DNA of 64,000 nt from Budorcas taxicolor (GCF_023091745.1 NC_068910.1:51075272-51139271); one strand, 5' to 3'. Shown: positions 1 through 10,992, numbered from the stretch's first letter. Program-made: numbers and translations. The notes: a model not told the origin generated them from the sequence alone.

Positions 1-164
1 GGGACCTCAACTGGGTACTCTGTGACAACCGAGAGGGGTGGGATGGGGGTGGGTGAGAGGGAAGGGATGTATGTGTGTATATATGGCTGATTTCCTTGTA
101 CATCAGAAACTAACAATATTTACAATATTGTAAAGCAATTATCCTCCAATTAAAAAAATAAAAC
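1..164 (+). mobile_element. L1 3' UTR tail, cut by window edge
   Basis: This is the end of an artiodactyl L1 element. It shows the typical order of a G-rich stretch (gaggggtgggatggggg), a 'ggctgatt' block and the terminal 'attgtaaagcaattatcctcc' type sequence, ending in an A-rich tail near 151-163. The 5' part lies outside the window. It is non-coding. Confidence 0.85.
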
Positions 165-603
165 CCTGCTAGAAAGCAGAGGGGACATAAAGAGGCAGAG
201 GGAAGGTAAAAAGGCAGAGGGAAATACTGTGTGGAAGGAAGGAAGGAGAGGAAAATGAATGGAGGAAGGGAAGGCCAGAATACAGCAAGGCAGAGGTAAA
301 AAGAAGGGAAATGCAAGAGGCAAAATGTTTGAAGTGCTGAGGAAGGAAGTTCACAACCTGGTCATTCTTCAGCAATCTGTGCCTCCTCAAAAACGGATGG
401 AGCAGTCCTGCTACCAAAGCAAACAGTTGGGTCTGCTTGCCTGTGTGCAATAAAGCCATCTACTGGGTTGTGGTGGAGGAAAGCGCAGTGCTTACTGCAG
501 ACGCTAAACAAGGAATCCAAGGCAGCTGGTGCTCAAAAAGCCTGAGTTCACTCCCCAGTGGGCTTCAGGAGGACTATTTTTTTGGCTTTTGTCCAATTTG
601 AAT
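165..603. other. Unassigned; purine-rich, possible LTR relic
   Basis: Positions 180-310 are strongly purine-rich (GGA/AGA runs). An AATAAA at 449-454 is followed by sequence that reads vaguely like the 3' part of a ruminant LTR, but I cannot name a family. A 64-codon frame at 259-453 runs through low-complexity Lys/Gly-rich sequence and is not credible as a gene. Confidence 0.3.
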
Positions 604-679
604 TTACTATTATTTATTTATTTATTGAAGTATAGTTGATTTCATGTTAGTTTCAGGTATACAGTAGAGCAATTCAGTT

Positions 680-681
<2 letters not shown>

Positions 682-720
<39 letters not shown>

Positions 721-735
721 CATATATATATATTC
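682..735. repeat. (TG)n/(TA)n microsatellite in L1 tail
   Basis: About 18 uninterrupted GT dinucleotides pass into an alternating AT block. The array replaces the short 'tatacatatac' region normally found in the L1 3' UTR, so it probably grew from that seed. Confidence 0.95.
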
Positions 736-831
736 TTTCTCAGATCCTTTCCCCTTAGGGATCATTATGCAATACTGAGTTTAGTTTCTTGTGCCATACA
801 GTAAGTCCTGTTGGTTACCTATTTTATACAC

Positions 832-1114
832 TTCTGCTGCTGCTGCTGCTGCTGAGTCGCTACAGTCGTGTCCGACTCTGTGCGACCCCATAGACGGCAG
901 CCCACCAGGCTCCCCCGTCCCTGGGATTCTCCAGGCAAGAACACTGGAGTGGGTTGCCATTTCCTTCTCCAATGCATGAAAGTGAAAAGTGAAAGTGAAG
1001 TCACTCCGTCGTGTCTGACTCTTTGTGACCCCATGGACTGCAGCCTACCAGGCTCCTCCATCCATGGGATTTTCCAGGCAAGAGTACTGGAGTGGGGTGC
1101 CATTGCCTTCTCCG
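832..1114 (-). mobile_element. BOV-A2 dimeric SINE, full length
   Basis: Two Bov-A monomers in antisense are joined by the 'agtgaaaagtgaaagtgaag' linker. The CTG run at 833-855 is the (CAG)n tail of the SINE. Exact 11-bp target duplications (attttatacac) flank it at 821-831 and 1115-1125. Bov-A units derive from the BovB LINE, and BOV-A2 is restricted to ruminants, so this element helps to date and place the genome. Confidence 0.96.
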
Positions 1115-1164
1115 ATTTTATACACAGTGGTGTGTATATGTTAATCTCAGCCTTAGAGAAACAT

Positions 1165-1350
1165 TTTTAAAGGCAAGATGAGGGAGTGGGGTCAGCAGGG
1201 TATGTTAAAAATTCTGATTGGTTGATAGTGAGGTAATTATCAACTGGTTACAAGGTGGTGTCACAGGGGTTAGCATTATCAGTCCTTAGGTCTGGGGTTT
1301 ATGAGCTCTTGATCATCAAGTACTTAACTTCTTCCATTTAGTGGGAGTTG
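1165..1350. mobile_element. Old interspersed repeat, left half
   Basis: From 'gattggttgatagtgaggta' to the LTR boundary this reads like an old ruminant dispersed element that I recognise only loosely. Its apparent continuation lies on the far side of the solo LTR at 1835. Joining 'gtgggag' to 'tttgagcatc' across the LTR gives a smooth sequence, which supports a single interrupted element. The family is not named. Confidence 0.4.
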
Positions 1351-1834
1351 TGTTAGGGGAAACACGCTGACTGAAACTGTCCACCCTGGCCAGGCACCAT
1401 AGTAACCACTTGCATGAGTTATTTCACAATAGGACGTCCTGGTAAGGAATATGGAAGTATTAGCCACCAGCAGCCAGAAGAGTCTGGGAAAGGTCAAAAG
1501 GAGACACCACGTGCTCTTCCACCTCCCAGAATCCTTCTCACTGGCATCCATTGTGGCTGGGCAATGTGTGCGCCACCAGGAAAGACCCAGAGTCAGAGTG
1601 ATTGGCCAAAGACCACCCAGAAACTGATCCCATCACCATCAAACCCGAGACTGTGAGCCACGTGGCAGAGCAGCTCTCCTGGGGTCCCTGAGCCTCCTGG
1701 CTCTCCACCGCTGTGCCCCTTCCCAATAAAGTCCCTTGCTTTGTCAGCCTGTGTGTCTTCTTGGACGATTCATTTCCGAGTGTTAGACAAGAGCCCACTC
1801 CTGGGCCCTGGAAGGGGTCCCCCTTCCTGCAACA
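1351..1834 (+). mobile_element. Solo LTR of a class I endogenous retrovirus
   Basis: The 484-bp element begins TG (1351) and ends CA (1834). It has the order expected of a gammaretrovirus-like LTR: a U3, a CCAAT-like 'gattggccaaag' near 1601, an AATAAA polyadenylation signal at 1725-1730, then a short R/U5. Flanking bases gttg (1347-1350) and gttt (1835-1838) fit a 4-bp target duplication with one change. It matches my memory of the bovine BTLTR1 family. No internal retroviral sequence is adjacent, so this is a recombined solo LTR with no coding capacity. Confidence 0.85.
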
Positions 1835-1960
1835 GTTTGAGCATCAGTGAAACAACTCAGGAAATGTGTGTCAGACACTGTTCTCTGGGTACTTCAGAGA
1901 GGAGCTATAGCAGAGGAGCTGGGAGGAGGGGTTAATCCTGGGAAGGCCCCACAGTGTCCT
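1835..1960. mobile_element. Old interspersed repeat, right half
   Basis: This is the probable continuation of the element interrupted at 1350, starting 'gtttgagcatcagtgaaacaactcag'-like. The right edge is uncertain and the family is not assigned. Confidence 0.35.
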
Positions 1961-2719
1961 GCTCAGTTATAATTTGGCAGCTGTCTAGTTAGTTTGGTTA
2001 TTTAACTAATTAAAGACACCGTCTACTATTTTGACTGTTTCTTTAGGTTGCCTGAATTACTCAGGTTGAATGTCTCCATGGACCAGGCATGTGAGCACTT
2101 AGTCTGTCTCCACTTATTAAGCATCCATTTCACTCTGGGCTCTGCAAATCCTGCCTGGAAGGAGCCAAAGTCAATGAATTCCATGAGGTGAGGTGTACAC
2201 TGTGCCCAATGCCTCAAGAACCTAAATCGAGTATTTCATGATGGAGCTGAGAACTGGACTTTAAAAAACCCAACTGTATCTTCCAAAAGCCTGTGCTCCT
2301 TGCTCGCAGCCTTTCAAGAGATGGAAATATAAGGCACTGTGAGGCCAGCTCTTCCTTACAAGTCAGTTGCTCTGTGAGTGGACAAACTTTCTTCCCCCAA
2401 CTTTTCAGCTTCCTGCCACTCCCAGGTCACAGGTTCCCGGTGTCCTGTAGGGGAACGAGAACACCAAAGCTGCTGGCAGCCTCAGGCTCCTGTCCTGTGG
2501 GCCACCGAAGGCACTAGGCCCTCCTGCCCCACTTTCTTTACCCTCAGAAGAATCTGGCCAGTGGGGCACCTTCTCAGGCTTGTTTAAAAAAATTGGGAAA
2601 ACAAAAACCTCCCCATCCATCACTTCATGTTGTCTTCCTCTCTTTCTACTCTTTGCAACTTTATTCCCCCCTACCTTGGCTCAGCATTCTGCCTTTGAGA
2701 GTATGCTTCATAATGCAAC
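1961..2719. other. Unassigned single-copy sequence
   Basis: I see no recognised repeat and no convincing exon here. The short frames at 2293-2587 overlap each other on both strands and have no coding character. Confidence 0.5.
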
Positions 2720-3060
2720 TTGACTTAAATTATGACCCGGCTGCACTGTTTCTTTGAGCTGCTATTTCCCCTGCCTGTTCCAGCTGCTGAGCACAATTGC
2801 TACAGCTCAATTATTAAAGAGATGCTAAAAATAGCCAATGCAAGGCTGTCGACAAAGAAAAATCATTCAAACGCAGCAAGAGACACAACCTGGGCAGCCA
2901 GCGCTCACTGTTATTAGATCCTTAATTCTCTCCACCCCCTCTCCCTTTCTGCGTCTCTTTTCTCTCTTTCACCAATAATAAAGTAATAGGCAGCTTAAAA
3001 GGTCCCTTTCCTGTACCCACAGGAGTTTGCATAAGCTGATGACTGCTTTGCCACTGCAAA
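2720..3060. other. Repeat-free block, possible conserved noncoding element
   Basis: There are no repeat signatures over about 340 bp. The block contains an exact match to the MEF2 consensus, CTAAAAATAG, at 2825-2834, directly followed by a CCAAT. ATTA/CAATTG motifs lie nearby, including 'ctcaattattaaagag'. Such motif density is common in developmental enhancers but also occurs by chance; only alignment would decide. Confidence 0.3.
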
Positions 3061-3504
3061 GACTCCTTAATAGAAAAGAACAGTCTTAACTTTAGGAGCC
3101 CCTTGCAAAGCTGAGGTGTGGAGGAATTTACAAATGATTCTTCTCCAGGCAGGTGGTGTGTGAGTCTCACCCAGGGAGGCCTGACCACCTCCAAAGTGTC
3201 CCTCCTCAGATGCATCCCTTTAAAATCAGGAGTTTTCCTCTTGGGGCTCGTTTTATTTTATATATAGATATAGATATAGATATAGATATATTTCTTTTAA
3301 TAGTAGACATTAGAAAATGATGAAAAAATATCAGAAAAGACAGCTGCAAGTCTGAAGAGTTAGAGTATTAGTATTTCCCACCCCTTTGCCCCAATATACT
3401 ATGTGACACTGTTAAACACAAATTACCTATCTGAGCTCTACTTTCCCTATATATTGTCAACTTAAAAAAAAAAAAAACTGCACAATGTTAGAGATGGGAA
3501 TTAA
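3061..3504. other. Unassigned, with short microsatellite and A-tract
   Basis: Nothing gene-like is seen. A (TATAGA)n microsatellite sits at 3258-3292 and an A13 tract near 3464-3476. Confidence 0.5.
3258..3292. repeat. (TATAGA)n microsatellite
   Basis: About five copies of a 6-bp unit, tatatagatatagatatag and onward, flanked by T-rich sequence. Confidence 0.9.
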
Positions 3505-3960
3505 GGGAGCTAAGGTTTATGTGGGGTGAAATGAGGACTATAGCCCAGGAGATCGCATTTCAGATAGCTCTGAGAAACTGCTTCAAAGAGGTAGGGGGAA
3601 AGGTCAACATATATGTGGATTTTGGTGCAGGGGCAGTATATGCAATCAAGGACATATTTTTTGCAGAAGCTTTCTGCTAGTTCACAAAGAGAAGTTGTCA
3701 CCATGAAGGAATTTAGTGCTTTTCCAGATAATGAGGAGATGCAATAATTAGGCTTAAAAAAATCAGTTCCTGAAAATACGTAACTATCTGAAGCCCTTTT
3801 TTGCCATTTTTTCCTTCTGGCACAGAGTGTCTCATTCCTGCTCTCCACCCTGAACTCCTTTCAGGGGGTGTTGAAAGTCAGCAGCTGCAGCAGCTCATGA
3901 TTTAATAGTGGCAAGTGCCCATGGTAAGTGCCGATTTGGAGTTGACAGTACTCACTCACA
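3505..3960. mobile_element. Probable old ruminant dispersed repeat
   Basis: The segment with 'gcaatcaaggacatatttt', 'ccaccctgaactcctttcag' and 'agcagctgcagcagctc' reads like a repeat I have met in other bovine sequence, possibly retrovirus-derived. I cannot name it. The antisense 112-codon frame at 3510-3848 is inside it and is not a gene. Confidence 0.4.
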
Positions 3961-4557
3961 TACATACACGCACATACACATGTTAATGGAATATATTCCT
4001 TTTCTCATAAAAAAGAGAGGAAAGTTGTAGTTTGATTAGTTTGAGAGAACTGTAAAATTTTCTGTGCCCAAGTTTCTATGTATCACTTTTCCCTCCAGGG
4101 AATTTTCCCAGTTAGTCTAAGGAGAGAGGCTGATAATTTGAGGAGAGAGCTGCTTCCAAGAGTCACAGAACCAGAAGAGTTTTCAGTGATCCCATAACAC
4201 TGGGAAGCGAAAATTGCATTTCTGGTCAAGGCATTCCAGGCTTAAGAGCGCAACACCCCAGAAAGAAGAGAAGTAGAAGTGAGTCCAGTATCTTTGGTCT
4301 CTTTTTCTCTGAACAGTTGCTGATGGTAGTTTCCCAAAGAGAGAGGCCCCAGAAGCTATTCAGACAATGGCTGAAAAACAAAAAAGAATTTCAGCAGTTT
4401 CATAGTGCTGGGGATCGAAAAAATGAGTTTAGTCAGATCCTGTCAAGGAGAAGGGACTCAATATGTCCTTCCGGTTCTCATTTGGAATTCCTGGTGAATT
4501 AACACCATAGTTAAATCAAGATGCAAAGGGCCTCATCAGTACCTCAAATCTTATATA
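3961..4557. other. Unassigned single-copy sequence
   Basis: A short degenerate CA/TACA stretch lies near 3960-3985, and then nothing is recognisable. The 61-codon frame at 4317-4502 has no features that support coding. Confidence 0.5.
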
Positions 4558-4619
4558 ATGTTAAAGGAAAAGATCACAGTTGGAGGAGTGGCATTACCTG
4601 ACATTAAGACTTACTCTAT

Positions 4620-4828
4620 GGGGACTTTCTTCACGGTCCAATGGTTAGGAATTCACATTGCAATGCAGAGGACATGGGTGCGATTCCTGGTTAGGGAACT
4701 AGGAGTCCACACGCCACAGGACAACTAAGACCATGAATCACAGCCACTGAGCTCGTTGCCACAACTAGAGAGCACGTGTGCTGCAACGAAGACCCAACGC
4801 AGCCAAACAAATATTAAAAATAAATACA
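4620..4828 (+). mobile_element. CHR-type tRNA-derived SINE
   Basis: The tRNA-like head has a diverged B box (ggtgcgattcc, normally gggttcgattcc). A body with 'gccacaactagagagcacg' and 'gaagacccaacgcagcc' follows, with an A-rich tail. It is inserted in an old L1. Confidence 0.88.
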
Positions 4829-4960
4829 CAGTGGTTAAAAGAGCCTTATTATAAAGCTGTAATAATGACGATGGAATGATATTAATACATGAGTAGACAC
4901 ATTAATCAATGGAGCAGAATAAAGATTCCAGAAATAGACTCACATAAATATAGTCAACTG

Positions 4961-5274
4961 TTGGGAGCTTGGGATCGACATACACACACACCTATATAGG
5001 AACAGAATCCAAAGAAGAAAATATATCATATATATATTCTACATATATATACAGTATAGTGTGTATATATATATATAGTTGTTGTTCAGTTGCTCAGTTG
5101 TGTCTGACTCTTTGTGACCCCATGGACTGCAGCATGCCAGGCTTCCTTGTCTTTCACCATCTCCTGCAGTTTGCTCATATGTGTATATATGTAACAGATT
5201 CACTTTGATGTATACCTGAATTTAATGCAACATTGTAAATTAACTATTCTCCAGTGAAAAATAACTTGAAAAAT
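4961..5274 (+). mobile_element. L1 3' tail inserted into older L1
   Basis: Exact 13-bp target duplications (atatagtcaactg at 4948-4960 and 5275-5287) bracket an L1 tail that starts 'ttgggagcttggga' and ends 'gtaaattaactattctcc'. The centre is replaced by an AT microsatellite and a BovB tail. Confidence 0.85.
5079..5177 (-). mobile_element. BovB LINE 3' end, heavily 5' truncated
   Basis: In antisense this is the last ~95 bp of BovB: 'gttcagttgctcagttgtgt', the CCCCATGGACTGCAGCA block and 'caccatctcctgcagtttgc'. It sits inside the L1 tail at 4961-5274, so it is the youngest layer of this nest. Confidence 0.85.
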
Positions 5275-5520
5275 ATATAGTCAACTGATCACTGAACAAG
5301 GAGCAAAGGCAATGCAAGGGAGCAATGCATACATATGTATTATATATATATGGAGTTGTGACTCCTAAACAAAAAGTACTGGAACAACTAGAAATGCACA
5401 CGCAAAAAAGCAAAACAAACAAACAACAAAAAAATGAATCTGCAGAGTCCTTATACTCTTAACATACACTAACTTCACTTAACAATTCATCGAGATTATA
5501 TGAATAATGACAAAACTATT

Positions 5521-7796
5521 ATATAGTTCATTTTCAAAAGGAAAAAAAAAGATGGAACTTGAAACTTTAGGAATAAAAGAGAAGAGTGAGGGCAGGATTT
5601 GGTGAAGAAAAAGAGAAACAGAGCAGTGAAAATGCCTATGCAGCTGAGAAATAGATCCAAGAACTTATTATAACAACTTATTGTATAATACAATGGGAAT
5701 TTCAAGCAATGGGGAAAATAATTAATTCAATAAATTGTGTTTGGACAAGTTGAAGAGGTATGTAAGAATTCTATCTAACATCAAATTAAGTGTAGATGTA
5801 TTAATATCCAACTGCAATAAAATACATTTATAAAAAATGAAAGTAGAGATGTAATTTTGGATTTCTGAAGATATTTCATATTATGAGAGTAGACTCTGAA
5901 ATTATAATATAAAATGCTGATAGATTTTATCACCTAAAAACTAACACTTCTCTTAACGTAAAATGCCCTGAGCAAATTTAAGAGTAAGTGACAAAGTGAA
6001 AGATTTATTTGACAAAGAAGGGTCAGTTTTAAAGAAAGATTACATGATATGTGTATATATGTATGTATGTGTATGTATACACACACACATACACAATCTA
6101 AAACACTTATTTACCAAAAAAAAAAAAAAGGACTCCAGTAGGAAAAAATGGTGAAAGGATTTACACAAGTAACTAAACATAACTGTAAATCAGTGTTAAA
6201 TTTATAATGATATTTTCTTACAATAAATCAAAAAGGAGCAGAGCTACCCCATGTTCAGTTTCTGGCTTTGGGCTAAGATATAATTATTGATTAACCACTA
6301 GCGCCAGGGACAGAGCAAGGTAATACACAGACTCACATAAGTTAGAATTACAAACCAGTGCAAATATTGTAGAAGGCAGTTTGCTGAAAGGTAATAGAAG
6401 CCTTAAAAATTCATATTCCCTTTAACTTAAAGTTCCTTTTCTAAGTTTACTTCATTAAGTGGTGAAGCAAAATACTCTTTGAAAATCTGTATAAAATAAC
6501 AAATAAGGGAGAATCTCTAAAGTAAAAGTAAACACTGAGAAAAATACATTAAAAGATATGATGAACCACTGAGAGACTTAAATACATAAAGCTGTAAAAG
6601 GCAGTAGGTTGATATAGAAACTCATTATTTGCTATATATTTATCTGAAAAAATAAAATTAAAAATAATCCCTAACATATATCATTTAAAGCAAAAAGGAA
6701 TGTACATAAAAACTAATATTTATACATAATAGACTGAACATATTTTTCTCTTGTTTTTGCTTATATATTTTAAAATATTTTTTTCTTCAAAACTTCATCA
6801 TAAAGCGCAATGAATACAAACAAAGTTTGGTAAAGTTTGAGAAATATCATCTGAACAAACCGTGTGTGTTAAGAACTGAGATACCCTATCTCGTGCTTAT
6901 ACTTTCAGTGGAAACACCCATAAACCGGTCACCATGTCACAGTGACTTCCTAAGACCTGGTTTAACTTGCTGAGATGAAAAAAAAAAGCAGAAAAGAAGC
7001 ACAATTAATTCATCCAAGTTTAAAACCTCCAGGGTCACCAATATTTAGTGAGCCAAGAATTCTACGGTGTATCTGACTGCCACAGACACAAGCCTGAGAA
7101 CTAAAATAACTCCAAGGATAAACTCATTGAGATAGCCAGGATCGACATTCATCCGGGAGGATGCGTTTTCGCTGATTCTGGGAACAGCATCTGCACCTTT
7201 CATGCTAGCATCTGGTGTGAAGATTTTTAAGAATTTCCCATCACCAGCTTATAGCTATGCTCTTCTGTGAGGATGCTGAGTCCCATCCTACCTTTATAAT
7301 ATATTGTGAAATCAATACAATTCAAGCAGAACATCCTTCTCAGGAAGCAGAAACATCAATCATTGCTCCAAATTTGAAGTCTTCTGACGTTTTTGTCTCT
7401 GCAGTTTCCCAATGAAAGTCCGTTTGCTTTAGCTTTTCTTTAGGTTTTCTTTCTCAGAGTCTGTGATTTAATCCTACTGGTCACCAAGGATAGAATGAAG
7501 GCAAAAGTGGAGAATGGCAGGTAATTGGAAGAGAAAGCAAAAAAGAAACTGAAGTACATTGCTTTGTTATTTATAATTCAGCCTCCTGGTTATAGGACAT
7601 AGCTGAAATGCTTCCCAGTGAAGGACAAACAGGACAAAGGAAGTTGCCAGATCACGACACAAGCTTCTTTAACTGGTTGGGATTCCTCATGAGTCTCACA
7701 AACCTTCCAGGTAGCAAAAACCCAGAGGAAATGTGTCTTCAGAACAGAGGGCCTATAAGATTTGATAAAGCTTTGGGCAACACCTGCATGCCTGTC
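5521..7796. other. AT-rich unassigned block
   Basis: About 2.3 kb of AT-rich sequence with no gene. A mixed TATG/CA simple repeat lies near 6050-6105 and an A14 tract near 6116-6129. Parts of 5521-6700 may be ancient L1, but I cannot align them by eye. The region 6880-7600 looks single copy. Confidence 0.5.
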
Positions 7797-7911
7797 TGCT
7801 AAGTTGCATCAGTCATATCTGTCTCTTTTGCAACATCATGGACTATAGACCATCAGGCTCCTCTGTCCATGGGCTTTCCCAGGCAAGAATACTGGAGTGA
7901 GTTGCCATTCC
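7797..7911 (-). mobile_element. Bov-A monomer / truncated Bov-tA
   Basis: Antisense Bov-A unit: 'ctcctctgtccatgggc', 'ccaggcaagaatactggag', 'gttgccattcc'. It lacks the tRNA-related head that would lie at its right edge. Confidence 0.88.
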
Positions 7912-9202
7912 CACCACTCTATTTATTTCAGAGGATCCCAGCTCTCACCCCTCCTGCATCCCTTACTGTCTTTCCCAGCATGTAGCTAAATAAACATCCT
8001 AATTCCATATTTAGAAGGCTCAAGATGGTAACCGCATAGGACCTAGGCACAGACACTGACATTTCATAAAAATAAGAAAAAGAAAAAGAAGAGGGGCAAA
8101 AATAAAAGGGAATGCATATCAGAATAATAATATTTACTCCAGGAGACAAATGAGTTCATACATTCTTCCACAGTGCCAGAAGAAAGTCATGAAAATATAT
8201 TTTCCCTGAAAAGGGGGATCAAATGACTGATATCGACAAATTAATATAGGATGATCAGACAACCAAAGGTGATCAAAATGAGCTCAACAAATATGGACAG
8301 GAACAGAAAAGAAAAATGAATCCACTTCAGAGACGAAATCCACACCAAGAGAAAGTAAATGAGAAATGAATTCTGTGCTCACGGTCGGTACTTTCTGGGA
8401 AATGTGAAGAAGTTCCATGAAGTAAGAGAGAAAAGGGAGAGGAAGAGAAAGCGTGAGTAGATAAGAATGACAAGGAAGAGAGATAAAGGAGAAGAAAAAT
8501 ATATAATACTATTCCTGGAAATGAAAATGAAATAAATAGAAGCAGGGATAGAAACTTCAACAATTCCAAGATAGCACTTATGTGAGAGAGATTTATATCT
8601 ACCTATCAAAGAGGAACATGGATTTCTAATATCAAGTAGCATCAAAACCACAGAGTGACACAAAAATTCTGTATCTAAGTCATGTGTCAATTGTAGAAAC
8701 TATGGCCTGATAAGGTCAAACATGAAGGGTTTAGGCAGTGTGCTATCGGTGAGCCTTTCTTGAATAGTTATCATTTTGAAAGATACTATAAAATGAAGTT
8801 CACATATTCAAAAGATGAGTGAAAGTAAGGAATTCAAAAATGCCCAAAGTTTGGTAAAAGAACTAGCATTGTGTATTAACTTATTTAAATATTAAACTGA
8901 AACTAACATATTCTGTGAATGTGGGTAGAAAACCAAATGTAAATTCTATAAATCATGCTGCTGCTGAAATAATCATATCACTAACCAAAAACTAGTAGAG
9001 GAGAGAAAGCTAGCAGAACCAGTTCAAGAGTTATTATTGTTATCATTACTAGGAGCTAAGTAAATCTTAAAGCACTGAAGCAGAAAAAAAAAAAACAACA
9101 AAAAAGTAGAATGACCCTAAATTCCAGACATTACTTAGAAGTTTCATATTTTAAATTAAAAAGTAAAATTTGGAAAAAAATAAACGTATCTCTTATCTAT
9201 CT
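7912..9202. other. Unassigned; polypurine tract inside
   Basis: No recognised repeat apart from A-runs. Positions 8420-8515 form a long polypurine stretch of AGAGA/GGAAGAG type. Minus-strand frames of 80 and 103 codons at 8327-8690 are the pyrimidine-rich complement of this tract (Ser/Phe/Leu-rich) and are not genes. Confidence 0.5.
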
Positions 9203-9421
9203 TGTTGTTATTGTTTAGTCACTGAGTCGTCTCCGACTCTTTGTGACCCCATTGACTAGCCTGCCAGGCTCTTCTGCCACATGGGATTCTCCAGGCAACA
9301 TTACTGCAGTGGGTTGCCATTTCCTTCTCCAGGGGATCTTCCCAATCCAGGGATCGAGCCCACACCTCCCACATCTCCTGCACTGCTGGTGAACTTTTAA
9401 CCACTGAGACAACAGAGAAGC
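9203..9421 (-). mobile_element. Bov-tA SINE, near full length
   Basis: Antisense Bov-tA with the Bov-A body first and then the tRNA-Glu-like head ('ccagggatcgagcc', 'aaccactgagac'). Confidence 0.93.
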
Positions 9422-9810
9422 TCATGTCTTCTATGCATCTCCCTGAAGCAACAGAAAAAAGCAATATGAATTCTATACATTTTCTACCCTGAAGGCAGAG
9501 TACGGAGAGAGCTAGAGAATGGAGGAATTCCATTCAAACAGTTGAGATAAGATTTTAAACTAGTACTCTGGTCTAGCCCTTTCTTAGAGAGTAGGAAATG
9601 GGTCTGGGTCTGGTTCGAAATAGTTATTCTCCATCTTAGCCAGGGCCATAAGGGGATTTTTCTTTCTTTACCTGAAGAACCTGGTGGAATTCCTGATGGA
9701 GGAGCCTACATTTGTATTGGAGGCTCTCCCAACACTGCTTTCCCAGGATTTACACACTTTATTGCCTTGCACACTCAGTCTCCAGCAATTCATGAAGATA
9801 ACCATATATG
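9422..9810. other. Unassigned single-copy sequence
   Basis: No repeat or gene signature was seen. Confidence 0.5.
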
Positions 9811-9940
9811 TTCTTATTTATTTGGCTGCACCAGGTCCCAGCTGGGGCATGTGGGATCTAATTCCCTGACCAGGGATCTAACCTGGGCTCCCTGCGTTGG
9901 GAGTACAGAGTCTTAGCCACTGGACCACCGGGGAAGTCCC
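9811..9940 (-). mobile_element. CHR-type SINE
   Basis: Antisense tRNA-derived SINE. It begins 'ttatttatttggctgcacc' and ends at the head, 'ccactggaccaccggggaag' followed by 'tccc'. Confidence 0.92.
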
Positions 9941-10102
9941 CCATTTAAATTCTTATTAGTCCACGGCCACAATGACTTTCTTCCACAGCTTCTTCTCCAG
10001 CTAAGCAGACCTTGGTGCCATATCTCTCTGGATGCACTCTCTTCCTAGCTTTGGGCCTGACGATCAGCTTTGGACCTTGGTTCTGTGACTGTGCTCATCC
10101 TC
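9941..10102. other. Unassigned spacer
   Basis: 162 bp between two SINEs. The minus strand has a short open frame with a Lys/Arg-rich stretch that looked like a ribosomal-protein pseudogene, but I could not match it to any known protein. Confidence 0.4.
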
Positions 10103-10311
10103 AGTGGTTTCAGCTGTGTCCTACTTTTACGACTCTACGAACCGTAGCCCAGCAGGCTCCTCTGTCCATGGGCTCTCCAGGCAAGAATACTGGAGCGGGT
10201 TGCCATGTCTTCCTCTGGGGAATCTTCCCAACCCAGAGACTGAACTCTCATCTCCTGTGTCTCCTGCGTTGCAGGCAGATTTTTTTTACTGCTGAGCCGC
10301 AAGCGAAGCCC
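10103..10311 (-). mobile_element. Bov-tA SINE
   Basis: Antisense Bov-tA: 'ccgtagcccagcaggctcc' in the body and 'tactgctgagccgcaagcga' in the head, with an expanded T8 at the head. Confidence 0.92.
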
Positions 10312-10992
10312 GAGTTCTCTGATGGTCCTAGGAAAACTAAGGACAAGACTGCCAACTTCCATGCGTTGCAATAGCCCTTTACCTACCAAGAGGAATACAG
10401 AAGAACCATCGTTTCTTTATCTACTTTTTGAAGGTTAATGTTAAAAGCTTTCTGTATTTTTAGAGTTTGTGATTCGCTCTAATCTCTAATGGAGCCATAA
10501 TCCAAAAATCAATGGCACATAAACCAAAAAGACTATGCTTTGTCATGTCTGGTAGATATAATGATGTCTGTTCTTTTGGTCTTTTGATCCTAGTAGATAG
10601 ATAGGTGGGAAAACAAACAAACAAACAAACAAAAAAAAACCTTTGGAGAGAAATGTCTTAAGAGCAGAGAGTATTTTTACTTATCCTTGCATATGGGAGA
10701 CAAACCAAACCAGCTCCCACTACATCCACTTAGCCAATTCATGGACGATTTAACTCTTGGATCCATGAGTCTGTGACCCATGCAAATACTGACTGAACAC
10801 TTTACACATGGGATTAACTCCAGGTTCATGCAGGACAGCAAAACAGCTGGTATTTCAATTATTGTTGCAATAAATGTATAAGTGATATTGGAGAGACTAC
10901 TCACCTTAAAAGTACTGACATAGACTCTAGGAACCCAGTATATCTTTCCACCTATTATTTTCTCTTAAGAGTGTCATTTTAAAATAAATGGT
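10312..10992. other. Unassigned, with (AAAC)n
   Basis: Single-copy sequence with a short AAAC microsatellite at 10611-10639. No gene seen. Confidence 0.5.
10611..10639. repeat. (AAAC)n microsatellite
   Basis: About five AAAC units followed by an A9 run. Confidence 0.92.

Larger units (their letters stand above)
604..1148 (-). mobile_element. L1 3' UTR tail, antisense, split by BOV-A2
   Basis: Read on the minus strand this is the artiodactyl L1 tail with the 'tagataaccaacaaggacctactg' type block. The T-rich 3' end is near 604-625 and the body runs to 831. A BOV-A2 SINE interrupts it at 832-1114, and L1 resumes after the SINE's target duplication up to about 1148 ('gtgtgtatatgttaatc'). A TG/TA microsatellite has expanded inside it. 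Confidence 0.85.
4558..5520 (+). mobile_element. Old L1 ORF2 fragment, interrupted twice
   Basis: Degenerate L1 ORF2 3' sequence is recognisable from 'ttggaggagtggcattacc' through 'tggaacaactagaaatgcac'. It is broken by a CHR SINE (4620-4828) and by a later L1 tail insertion (4961-5274). After the second insertion it resumes with 'atcactgaacaaggagcaaaggcaat'. No open frame survives. Confidence 0.75.

Noticed and set aside
865..1110. Frames of 94-104 codons with Gly/Leu-rich text, also recurring at 9219-9533, 22877-23170 and 28108-28405
   Set aside because: These are translations of BOV-A2 and Bov-tA SINEs ('LAWRIPGTGEPGGLPSMG' type text), which recur at every such SINE and are not proteins.
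9941..10102. Possible ribosomal-protein processed pseudogene on the minus strand (Lys/Arg-rich open text)
   Set aside because: I could not match it to any ribosomal or other protein family, and there is no A-tail or duplicated flank.
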